Of a stretch of 9,168 nucleotides of DNA, positions 1 through 5,518 are shown piece by piece. Where the stretch lies: NCBI GenBank assembly GCA_009700815.1, contig WLLG01000064.1:1-9168 (forward strand). The letters run 5' to 3'. The translations under genes were made by a program, and so were the position numbers. The DNA comes from Actinomycetota bacterium (lineage in GTDB: Bacteria; Actinomycetota; Acidimicrobiia; Acidimicrobiales; Microtrichaceae). Every line of letters begins with the position of its first letter. Position 1 is the first letter of the stretch. The notes under the pieces are model-generated. The model saw only the letters and a program-made list of their open reading frames with translations. It had not been told where the DNA came from and made no database searches.

Positions 1-543
1 CTGCTGGTGTCACCATGGGGGCAGGTTGCTGTGCGGCTCGGTATTCGCGGTGTACACAACGTGTCGAACGCTTTGGCGGCGGCAACGGCTGCGCTCGGCC
101 TTGGCATCTCTCTCGAGCAGGTAGCAGTTGGCTTGGAGTCAGCAGTTACCTCGCCCTGGCGCATGGATCTACAGACCATGCCGAGCGGCGCTCTGCTCTT
201 GAACGATTCCTACAATGCTGGTCCGGCCTCTATGGCGGCAGCACTTCGGGCGCTCAGTTCGCTCCCGGGTGCAGGCTCCGGCAGGCGAATCGCAGTGCTT
301 GGGCTCATGGCAGAACTCGGAGATTCTGCGCCCCAAGAGCATCAGGCAGTTGCTGACTTGGCCGATCAACTGCAGATTCAGATCATCGCTGTGGGTACCG
401 ACCTGTACGGGGTGCCTCCACTTGCCGGGATCAACGAGGCCGAAGCCGCCCTTGACTCGATGTCTCTGACCACTGGTGATGCCGTACTCGTCAAAGGAAG
501 TCGCGTAGCCGGGTTGGAGCGACTCGCCCAGCTACTGCTCTAG
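1..543 (+). CDS. murF: MurF, UDP-MurNAc-tripeptide--D-Ala-D-Ala ligase (3' part)
   Basis: MurF is the cytosolic ATP-dependent ligase that adds D-Ala-D-Ala to UDP-MurNAc-tripeptide, the last soluble step of peptidoglycan precursor synthesis. The window opens inside the gene, in frame from base 1, and holds 180 codons. The 5' part is outside; MurF proteins are usually about 450-500 residues, so more than half is missing. Visible signatures are GVHNVSNALAAA at the end of the central ATP-binding domain, then a Mur ligase C-terminal domain with WRMD, NDSYNAGPASM, RRIAVLGLMAELGD, an AVGTDLYG strand and a terminal VLVKGSRVAGLE. The whole C-terminal domain is present and intact. The gene is not followed by mraY as in a standard dcw cluster. 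It ends just before a long hairpin facing a convergent exporter gene, so it is the last gene of its transcript. The family call is secure; whether this is the only murF copy cannot be seen. Confidence 0.95.
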   Translation: MLVSPWGQVAVRLGIRGVHNVSNALAAATAALGLGISLEQVAVGLESAVTSPWRMDLQTMPSGALLLNDSYNAGPASMAAALRALSSLPGAGSGRRIAVLGLMAELGDSAPQEHQAVADLADQLQIQIIAVGTDLYGVPPLAGINEAEAALDSMSLTTGDAVLVKGSRVAGLERLAQLLL

Positions 544-556
544 GAGTCCGTGCATT

Positions 557-609
557 CGCGTCTGGAGCTGAAAATCGACAGTATGTGTCGATTTTCCGCT
601 CCAGACGCG
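557..609. terminator. Long near-perfect hairpin between convergent genes
   Basis: Two 24-nt arms (557-580 and 586-609) are complementary except for one T/C mismatch (569 against 597), with a 5-nt loop GTATG. The hairpin begins 13 nt after the murF stop and its right arm touches the stop codon of the exporter gene, so it could terminate both transcripts. There is no U-run after either arm; the only T-rich stretch lies inside the stem. Transcript-end function is therefore inferred from position and symmetry. An alternative is a dispersed palindromic element. Confidence 0.6.
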
Positions 610-1887
610 TCAGCTCGCCTGGTTCGCAGGTTCCGGTTCGCTCAGATCGATCAGAACTGCCAGTCCTGCGGCCACAACTGCGCCAAAGAGCAGGACTGCA
701 GCAATGCCGACTGCATCAATGATTGGCCCGGCAACCAGCGCCCCGAGTGGCACAAGGCCTGCCCAGGCCATCATCCATAGACCCATAATGCGTCCACGAA
801 CCTCGTCCGGGGCACGCATCTGCAGTGTGGTGGAGAGCGCAGTCACAATGACGAAGTACGAGGCGCCAAGCGTGAAGGCGGCCACAAACCCCAAGGGCAA
901 GATCGTATCGATTCCAAATACGGCTAATGCACCGGCAAAGACTACGAGCGCCACGCGAGCGACTTTTGCGCGATTGTGACCCGATAAGAAGGAACCCATC
1001 GACAGTGCGCCCAGTGCGGCACCAAGGGCAAAGGTGGCAAACAGCAGGTTGAACTTCCACCCCGTTAACTCGAAATGCTCCTGAGCTACCAGTGGCATCT
1101 GATAAATGAAGATCAGGGAGCACATGGACAGCACGGCCATGCTGACAATGACTCGCGTGATCACTCGATCTGCTCGCACTGCTCGCAGGCCTTGCCGCAT
1201 CTGCTCAATTGGCCCATCGCCCTTGTTTCCTTTGGGGGAGAAGTCAATGTCCACGCTCAGCACAGCAATCACAACAAAGAGGTAGGTGAGACCATTGACC
1301 ACAAATACCGCTGATGCTCCGGCCAGAGAACCGAGGATGCCGCCGAGTAGAGGCCCAATCACGCGGGATGCATTCATAGAAACCGAGTTGATGGCAATTG
1401 CCGGCTGTAAGTCCTCACGCGGGACGAGTGAGGGAAGCAGCGAGATCATGGTGGGCCCCGCGATGGCATTTGCGCAGCCGATGCTCGCTACAACTGCCAC
1501 GAGAATGAATTGACTCGGCGTGTCCGACAGCGCCACTACTGCCAGCACCATGGACATCACGAGTTGCACCACTGACATGCTGATGATCACGCTGCGGCGA
1601 TTGAAGCGGTCGGCGATAGCGCCGCCGAACGGGGATAAGAAGAGCATCGGCCCAAGCTGAGCGAAGGTAATGACCCCGGTAAACCAAGCGCTGCCGGTTA
1701 AGCGGTAGGCGAGTGCGATCAGGGTGATGTTTTGCATCCAGGTGCCAATATTGGATGAAAAAGTGCCGGCAAAGATTCGCCGAAATGCTTTGCTTTGCAT
1801 GGCAGAACCGAGGGTTCCGGGAGTCGGGGCAGCCGAAGGCGAACTTTGTTCGCTATCCGAATACTTCGATCCTCGAACTATATCCAC
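610..1887 (-). CDS. MFS transporter, MFS_3 (EntS/DHA3-like) family exporter
   Basis: This 425-residue protein is predicted to sit in the cytoplasmic membrane with about 12 helices and to export a small molecule by proton antiport, as known for the EntS/DHA3-type branch. Visible features are a polar Ser/Pro-rich tail (residues 1-30), the branch-typical opening FSSNIGTWMQNITLIALAY with LTGSAWFTG (about 43-71), the MFS loop 2-3 motif GGAIADRFNRRS (88-99), a central cytoplasmic loop (FSPKGNKGDGP) and a second six-helix half. Length is normal. The GTG at 1887 is chosen because a TATATT box lies 6 nt upstream, which suits a leaderless transcript; ATG at 1800 lacks a ribosome binding site. It converges on murF and diverges from the J-domain gene. 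No neighbouring regulator or siderophore gene is present, so the substrate cannot be inferred. Confidence 0.88.
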   Translation of the reverse strand: MDIVRGSKYSDSEQSSPSAAPTPGTLGSAMQSKAFRRIFAGTFSSNIGTWMQNITLIALAYRLTGSAWFTGVITFAQLGPMLFLSPFGGAIADRFNRRSVIISMSVVQLVMSMVLAVVALSDTPSQFILVAVVASIGCANAIAGPTMISLLPSLVPREDLQPAIAINSVSMNASRVIGPLLGGILGSLAGASAVFVVNGLTYLFVVIAVLSVDIDFSPKGNKGDGPIEQMRQGLRAVRADRVITRVIVSMAVLSMCSLIFIYQMPLVAQEHFELTGWKFNLLFATFALGAALGALSMGSFLSGHNRAKVARVALVVFAGALAVFGIDTILPLGFVAAFTLGASYFVIVTALSTTLQMRAPDEVRGRIMGLWMMAWAGLVPLGALVAGPIIDAVGIAAVLLFGAVVAAGLAVLIDLSEPEPANQAS

Positions 1888-1893
1888 CTGATC

Positions 1894-1899
1894 AATATA
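1894..1899 (-). promoter_or_regulatory. -10 box of exporter gene, leaderless type
   Basis: On the minus strand TATATT lies 6 nt before the GTG start, which places the transcription start at or next to the start codon. The -35 region (around 1917-1922) reads TAGGAA, a poor match. Confidence 0.5.
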
Positions 1900-2015
1900 G
1901 GGGAGCCGAGCAGCTTTTCCTAGGCAGTAGCCGCCCTTTGTGCTTCTCTCGGTAGCAGAGCAGATCCCTTGAGGGTGCTAAAGCCTGCTGTTGCCCTCAG
2001 TCATCTTGTTCACCC

Positions 2016-2021
2016 TAGGCT
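2016..2021 (+). promoter_or_regulatory. -10 box of J-domain/VOC operon, leaderless type
   Basis: TAGGCT is followed by 7 nt and the ATG at 2029, the geometry of a leaderless transcript. TTGCCC at 1991-1996 is a possible -35 with a long 19-nt spacer. No Shine-Dalgarno sequence precedes the ATG. Confidence 0.5.
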
Positions 2022-2028
2022 TGCACTG

Positions 2029-2829
2029 ATGTCGGCCCCGGATGATCGCAGCTATTACCAAATCCTGGGCCTTCCGCAAGGGGCTAGCTCACAGCAGATC
2101 CGCGACGCGCATCGCCAATTGGCTCGAGTGCTGCATCCAGACCGACTTGGGCAAGCAACGGCCGCCGAGCAGGCGTTAGCCGAGCGTCGAATGCGAGAGG
2201 TCAACGCTGCGTGGAGCACCCTGTCTGATGTTGGGCGCCGTGCCGACTATGACCGAAGCCTGCGTGCTCAGCGCACCTCACCCTCAGCGCATGCTCCACA
2301 GTCAGCAGGGTCCAGTTCTGGGTCGGGCCCGGGCTCATCACGTGGGGCTGGGGCTGGGGTAGATGACACGTATCGCGACCCGCAGACGGGGCGGCCGGAG
2401 GAAGAGCACGATCCGGATGCCTTCTACGCCAAGTTGCGTCAGGCTGAGCTTGATCCCGATGAAGTACCGCTGAGTGAATGGCACTTCTGGTTGCTGCGAC
2501 GAGGACCACTTGTTGTCATAGTCCTGCTCGGCCTGGTTTTGTTCGTGGCTACCGCCTATTTAAGCGGAAATCGCTCAACTTCTGATACCGCTAGTGAGCA
2601 GGGCGTTGCCACGAGCGCCCCCGTTCTCGAGTGTGTAAGAAAGGACGGGGGTCGACCGGCGATCCGGGTGAGTTGTGCCACTGATAATGATGGCAAAATC
2701 GTCACACAAGTGAAGTTCGCATTGGGCTGTCCAGAGCGTACGCAATCGGTAGTTTTGGGTGAGGAGTTCTTCTGTGTGTCGACTGACCCGTCAGTTGTTG
2801 GGTCGGTAGCCGAGCAGACCGGAGGCTAA
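2029..2829 (+). CDS. Membrane-anchored J-domain (DnaJ-like) protein
   Basis: The 266-residue product starts with a J domain (about residues 8-77: YYQILGLPQGAS, LARVLHPDRLG, REVNAAWSTLSD, RRADYDRS) with the HPD tripeptide at 36-38, which in this family stimulates the DnaK ATPase. A Ser/Gly-rich linker follows (about 82-112), then an acidic stretch and one hydrophobic helix (159-179) preceded by two arginines. This predicts the J domain inside the cell and the C-terminal tail outside. The tail (180-266) has four cysteines (202, 216, 234, 249), enough for two disulfides. The glycine/phenylalanine and zinc-finger regions of true DnaJ are absent, so this is a specialised J protein that may recruit DnaK to the membrane. 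The open frame extends to a TTG at 1969, but ATG 2029 begins right at the domain and has the promoter box 7 nt upstream. It is 4 nt from the next gene and forms an operon with it. Confidence 0.85.
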   Translation: MSAPDDRSYYQILGLPQGASSQQIRDAHRQLARVLHPDRLGQATAAEQALAERRMREVNAAWSTLSDVGRRADYDRSLRAQRTSPSAHAPQSAGSSSGSGPGSSRGAGAGVDDTYRDPQTGRPEEEHDPDAFYAKLRQAELDPDEVPLSEWHFWLLRRGPLVVIVLLGLVLFVATAYLSGNRSTSDTASEQGVATSAPVLECVRKDGGRPAIRVSCATDNDGKIVTQVKFALGCPERTQSVVLGEEFFCVSTDPSVVGSVAEQTGG

Positions 2830-2833
2830 GAAG

Positions 2834-3289
2834 ATGTCTGATTCTCAGATGGGTCCCGCTGCGCAGGTAACGGGACTAGACCACATTGTGCTTCGGGTCG
2901 CCGATGCCGAGGCCTCTGTGGCTTGGTATGTGCAGAAGTTGGGACTCGCTCCGGAGCGGTTCGAGCAGTGGCGCGGGGGAGAGGTGCCGTTTCCCTCGGT
3001 CCGAGTGGACGCCACAACAGTGATCGACTTACTCGAAGTCAAAGCCGAGTCTGAGTCTGAGGCTGAGTCTGAGCCTGGCAGTCAGCCGGCGGGGATCAAT
3101 CTGGATCACTTTGCGCTGCTTGTTCCCGGTGCGGATTTGAACGCTCTTGCGGAGGCTGGCGAGTTCACCGTGATCCGTGGCCCAAGGGTGCTGTGGGGAG
3201 CTCAGGGTCGCGGCTTGGCGATGTACGTGGCGGATCCAGATGGCAACGTTGTCGAGCTTCGAACGTATCCAGATGCACGCAGCAGCTGA
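2834..3289 (+). CDS. VOC-fold protein (glyoxalase/dioxygenase superfamily)
   Basis: This 151-residue protein has two beta-alpha-beta-beta-beta modules of the vicinal-oxygen-chelate fold, whose members are metal enzymes (glyoxalase I, epimerases, ring-cleaving dioxygenases) or drug-binding proteins. Module one starts at GLDHIVLRV (His17) and ends near IDLLEV (Glu68). Module two starts at NLDHFALLV (His92) and ends with DPDGNVVELRTY (Glu141). These four residues are spaced like the usual metal ligands, so a catalytic rather than purely binding role is plausible; the substrate is unknown. Between the modules lies an acidic Glu-Ser/Ala/Pro run (72-81) encoded by a hexanucleotide repeat. The ATG at 2834 follows the J-domain stop by 4 nt, with a purine-rich GGCTAAGAAG before it. 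No link between J-domain and VOC functions is obvious. Confidence 0.88.
   Translation: MSDSQMGPAAQVTGLDHIVLRVADAEASVAWYVQKLGLAPERFEQWRGGEVPFPSVRVDATTVIDLLEVKAESESEAESEPGSQPAGINLDHFALLVPGADLNALAEAGEFTVIRGPRVLWGAQGRGLAMYVADPDGNVVELRTYPDARSS
3047..3076 (+). repeat. Five-copy imperfect hexamer repeat in the VOC gene
   Basis: Five in-frame units: GAGTCT, GAGTCT, GAGGCT, GAGTCT, GAGCCT. They encode alternating Glu with Ser, Ala or Pro in the linker between the two VOC modules. Gain or loss of a unit would keep the frame and change linker length. Confidence 0.85.
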
Positions 3290-3365
3290 GCCTGGAGTGG
3301 TCGTGTGGCCGAGTCGCTTCGTTGACCGCTACAGTTCAACCTCGCTCCCTCGGGAGTTTCAGTAG

Positions 3366-3442
3366 GGGCGTATAGCTCAGTTGGCTAGAGCGCTGCCTTC
3401 ACACGGCAGAGGTCCGCAGTTCGAGTCTGCGTACGCCCACCA
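3366..3442 (+). tRNA. tRNA-Val (anticodon CAC)
   Basis: A complete cloverleaf is visible. The acceptor stem GGGCGTA (3366-3372) pairs with TACGCCC (3432-3438), followed by discriminator A and an encoded CCA (3440-3442). The D-arm AGCTCAGTTGGCTAGAGC is standard. The anticodon stem CTGCC/GGCAG encloses loop TTCACAC, giving anticodon CAC, which reads the valine codon GTG. The T-arm is CGCAG, loop TTCGAGT, CTGCG. No second copy of the 3' end occurs in the window, so nothing marks it as a used attachment site. A TACAGT box at 3330-3335 could be its -10 element, but this is weak. Confidence 0.97.
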
Positions 3443-3445
3443 CCC

Positions 3446-3471
3446 GAAACCCCCGCTACGGCGGGGGTTTC
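3446..3471 (+). terminator. Intrinsic terminator of tRNA-Val
   Basis: A perfect 11-bp GC-rich stem, GAAACCCCCGC with GCGGGGGTTTC, around a TACG tetraloop. It begins 3 nt after the encoded CCA. The downstream AACGTTATT is only mildly T-rich. Confidence 0.85.
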
Positions 3472-3517
3472 AACGTTATTGGACAGGTGTTCAGTTTTTT
3501 CCATCGGAATTCCGCTG

Positions 3518-3540
3518 ACTCTTGCGTAGCTACCAAGAGT
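3518..3540. promoter_or_regulatory. Nested palindrome upstream of lipoprotein gene, candidate operator
   Basis: ACTCTTG (3518-3524) and CAAGAGT (3534-3540) are perfect inverted repeats. The 9 nt between them contain the self-palindrome GTAGCTAC, so the dyad is nested. It lies 32 nt before the TTG at 3573 and just upstream of the expected -35 position, where a regulator could bind. As RNA it would have almost no loop, which argues for a DNA site rather than a terminator. Confidence 0.4.
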
Positions 3541-3568
3541 GAGGAAGCCGACAGAGCGCTCGGGCGTG

Positions 3569-3574
3569 TACCTT
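3569..3574 (+). promoter_or_regulatory. Possible -10 box of nucleoside-hydrolase-like gene
   Basis: TACCTT is followed by 7 nt and the in-frame TTG at 3582, the same geometry as other genes here. If it is used, translation would start leaderless at 3582, and the TTG at 3573 would be inside the promoter. Confidence 0.35.
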
Positions 3575-4619
3575 GGGAATCTTGCGGAAAACCGTTCTTA
3601 TTCTGGTAGCTGTGTGTGCCATCTTGCAGCTTGCGGGTTGCACGTCTGAGACAAACGACGACCCTGCAGTGATCTTGTCGATGGACCTTGCCATGGGCCT
3701 GACATCTGGCAACGCAAATGGCACGATGCCTACACCATCGGACTATGACGACACCTGGGCGCTGCCACTCCTGCGTGATGCTCCAAACGTCAATGTTCTC
3801 GGGATTGTCGTGACTATGGGTAACGGCCCACTTGCTCAAGAGATGGTCGTGGCCCGTGAGTCGTTGGATAAGTTGAAAATGGACGTGCCGCTGTTTGCGG
3901 GAGCTGCTACCTGGCTTCCGATGGTGGCCACGGAGGACTATGCGGGAGTCGACCTATCGTCGAGTTGCGTAAATGACGGCGTGCGGTTCATGGCGGACGC
4001 GCTGGGCAAGAATTCTGATGTCACCATCCTGGCTACGGGTCCAATGACTGATGTGGCTTGCTTGATCTTGGCTTACCCGGACGAAGCCTCGAACATCAAA
4101 GAGATCGTTGCCCTGATCGGAGGCAAACCGGGACCGGTCATCTATTCCGGCAAGCCCGCCCGGGACTTCAACTACTCACTCGACCCACGGGCGCTCTCGG
4201 TCATCTTGGACGAGTCAAAGATCCCGTTCACCGCTGTGACTTTTGAAGCATCTTCCTCGGCTGCGATGCCAACCGACATCGTCCGCAAACTCGCTGCCAG
4301 TTCCGATCCGACGGAAGCGTATTTCGGGCGAGCATCTCAGGCCTACACCGACTGGTGGGAGTCTATTTTCGGTCCAACCAAGCCAATTTGGGATGCAGTT
4401 CCCGTGTGGAAGTACCTCCACCCTGAAGACTTTGACTGCGCTCCTGCTCGGTACGAACTGCAGTTGGGACCACCCAATTTGGGTTCCGACAAGACCCATG
4501 ATTGGTTCATAGCGGACCCCAAAGCTGATGGGCGGGTCACGGCGTGTATGTCCTTTGTCGATCAGGCTGCGATTGACCGCATGAACGATGCAGTCCTCTC
4601 TTCGCTCGGCGGAGACTGA
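3573..4619 (+). CDS. Lipoprotein with divergent nucleoside-hydrolase (IUNH) fold
   Basis: The 348-residue product has a lipoprotein signal (RK, hydrophobic core, LAGC with Cys23) and should be anchored outside the membrane. The rest matches the inosine-uridine nucleoside hydrolase family, which cleaves ribonucleosides using a Ca2+ held by aspartates. An early Asp (38) is separated by a Gly/Asn/Pro-rich insertion from DYDDTWAL (57-64), which corresponds to the DxDxxxDDxxAL metal motif. Further matches are VTMGNG (80-85), ATGPMTDVA (154-162), GG (183-184), DFNYSLDPRAL (198-208) and IWDAVPVWKYLHPE (272-285). In that last motif canonical enzymes have His-Asp; here it is Trp273-Asp274, so the metal Asp remains and the catalytic His appears lost. 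It may be a nucleoside-binding or altered-specificity enzyme. The start is TTG at 3573 or 3582; there is no clear ribosome binding site. It has its own promoter region after the tRNA terminator. Confidence 0.75.
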   Translation: MGILRKTVLILVAVCAILQLAGCTSETNDDPAVILSMDLAMGLTSGNANGTMPTPSDYDDTWALPLLRDAPNVNVLGIVVTMGNGPLAQEMVVARESLDKLKMDVPLFAGAATWLPMVATEDYAGVDLSSSCVNDGVRFMADALGKNSDVTILATGPMTDVACLILAYPDEASNIKEIVALIGGKPGPVIYSGKPARDFNYSLDPRALSVILDESKIPFTAVTFEASSSAAMPTDIVRKLAASSDPTEAYFGRASQAYTDWWESIFGPTKPIWDAVPVWKYLHPEDFDCAPARYELQLGPPNLGSDKTHDWFIADPKADGRVTACMSFVDQAAIDRMNDAVLSSLGGD

Positions 4620-4677
4620 CTGCCGGAAGCAGGCGCCAGCGGAATCGGGGCATGCGCCGGGTTGTTCGGTAAGCGGG

Positions 4678-5340
4678 TCAGCCTCTTGCTGTGCGTGGGC
4701 ATTCTGTGGACTGCACAACACCATTTGGACACGTCGTATTCGACCAGATGACGCCACTCAGGGTCGTGCCTCCTAGGTCGGCGCCGGTCAGAATGGCATC
4801 TGTAAAGTTGAGGGTGGTCAGGTTGGCATTGTGCAGGTCAGCGCCGCTCAGATTGACGCCGGTTAAGTTGAAATCAGTCAGGTTGGTACCAGTCAGGTTG
4901 ACACCGGCCCCGATGAGGTAGCCGCTGGTGATCTGATAGCCCGAAGGCAACACCGTAGGTGTCCCAATGATTCCACCCGAACGGAGGCCGGTCAGGGTCG
5001 CGCCGGTGAGGGTAGCGTCGGTCAGGTCGGCGTCGGTCAGGGTGGCATTTTCTAAGTGGGCACCAGTGAGGTTGGCGCCGGTCAGGTTGGCGCCGGTCAG
5101 ATCCCGGTACGTCAAATCTGCGTTCGTCAGGTCGCATCCGTGCAGATCCTGCCCAGGGTTAGCTTGATCGCAAACGGCTGCAACATCTGTGGCCGAAGCG
5201 GCTGCTTCGCGGCTCACGGTGGTGGTCGGTTTGTCAGTAGTAGAGCTTGCGGCGCTGTCGCCATCGCCGCTGCTGCAGGAACCGAGAGCAAACGCACCTA
5301 TCGCCATGAGAACGACCACGACTGAACCATATTTCCGCAC
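4678..5340 (-). CDS. Pentapeptide-repeat lipoprotein
   Basis: The 220-residue product starts with a lipoprotein signal peptide (RK, hydrophobic 7-19, LGSC with Cys22), then a Ser/Thr/Asp-rich linker to about residue 55. Pentapeptide repeats of the A(D/N)LTG type follow in two blocks (about 65-118 and 144-197). They predict two stacks of right-handed quadrilateral beta-helix. A non-repeat insert, LRSGGIIGTPTVLPSGY to GYLIGAG (119-146), separates them; this insert type recurs in actinobacterial pentapeptide proteins. The end (NTTCPNGVVQSTECP) has two cysteines, and Cys57 and Cys69 flank the helix start. No biochemical role is known for exported members; scaffold or surface binding is a guess. 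GTG 5340 is chosen over an upstream start at 5397 because GGAG lies 5 nt before it and the signal peptide starts there. It converges on the preceding lipoprotein gene. Confidence 0.87.
   Translation of the reverse strand: MRKYGSVVVVLMAIGAFALGSCSSGDGDSAASSTTDKPTTTVSREAAASATDVAAVCDQANPGQDLHGCDLTNADLTYRDLTGANLTGANLTGAHLENATLTDADLTDATLTGATLTGLRSGGIIGTPTVLPSGYQITSGYLIGAGVNLTGTNLTDFNLTGVNLSGADLHNANLTTLNFTDAILTGADLGGTTLSGVIWSNTTCPNGVVQSTECPRTARG
4750..5148 (-). repeat. 15-bp degenerate tandem repeats coding for pentapeptides
   Basis: Two blocks (4750-4911 and 4987-5148) have a 15-bp period. Two adjacent units at 5071-5085 and 5086-5100 are identical (GTTGGCGCCGGTCAG on the plus strand), a sign of recent unit duplication. 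The rest are degenerate and constrained by the protein. Confidence 0.85.
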
Positions 5341-5345
5341 TGACG

Positions 5346-5349
5346 CTCC
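5346..5349 (-). promoter_or_regulatory. Ribosome binding site of pentapeptide lipoprotein
   Basis: GGAG on the minus strand, 5 nt before GTG 5340. It decides this start over the longer frame that opens at 5397. Confidence 0.6.
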
Positions 5350-5465
5350 GCCTTTCAGAGATCCCACCATGGGTTGAATTTCAGATCGTATCGCCAACTG
5401 ATTGGATGAGTTATGCAGTCAGTTACGAGCCAAGGTTGCCAGTAGCGATGGGTGAACCAAAAACT

Positions 5466-5500
5466 AAAGAATCCCCTGCGATAGCGGCAGGGGATTCTTT
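5466..5500 (-). terminator. Intrinsic terminator of the duplicated-domain lipoprotein gene
   Basis: A perfect 14-bp stem (5466-5479 with 5487-5500; AAAGAATCCCCTGC and its complement) with a 7-nt loop. On the minus strand it starts 18 nt after the stop at 5519 and is followed by AGTTTTTGG, a good U-run. It isolates this gene from the pentapeptide gene downstream. The plus-strand side also has a T-rich tail, but no plus-strand gene ends nearby. Confidence 0.9.
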
Positions 5501-5518
5501 GTTTCTATTGTTCTCGTA

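Noticed and set aside
1969..2028. 20-residue upstream extension of the J-domain protein from TTG 1969
   Set aside because: It would place the promoter box inside the coding region; ATG 2029 starts directly before the J domain.
3366..3442. tRNA-Val as integration site of a genomic island
   Set aside because: No integrase gene and no repeat of the tRNA 3' end were found in the window.
4632..4658. GGCGC/GCGCC arms between the convergent lipoprotein genes
   Set aside because: A 5-bp stem with a large loop and no T-run; not supportable as a terminator.
4215..4757. 180-codon minus-strand open frame
   Set aside because: It is antisense to the nucleoside-hydrolase-like gene and crosses into the pentapeptide gene; the product has no domain character and the opposite strand is clearly coding.
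4750..5148. Regular repeats resembling a CRISPR array
   Set aside because: The 15-bp period is continuous with no spacers and encodes pentapeptide repeats in frame.
5341..5397. 19-residue extension of the pentapeptide lipoprotein
   Set aside because: The signal peptide begins cleanly at GTG 5340, which has a GGAG site 5 nt upstream. The longer form would bury the signal peptide.
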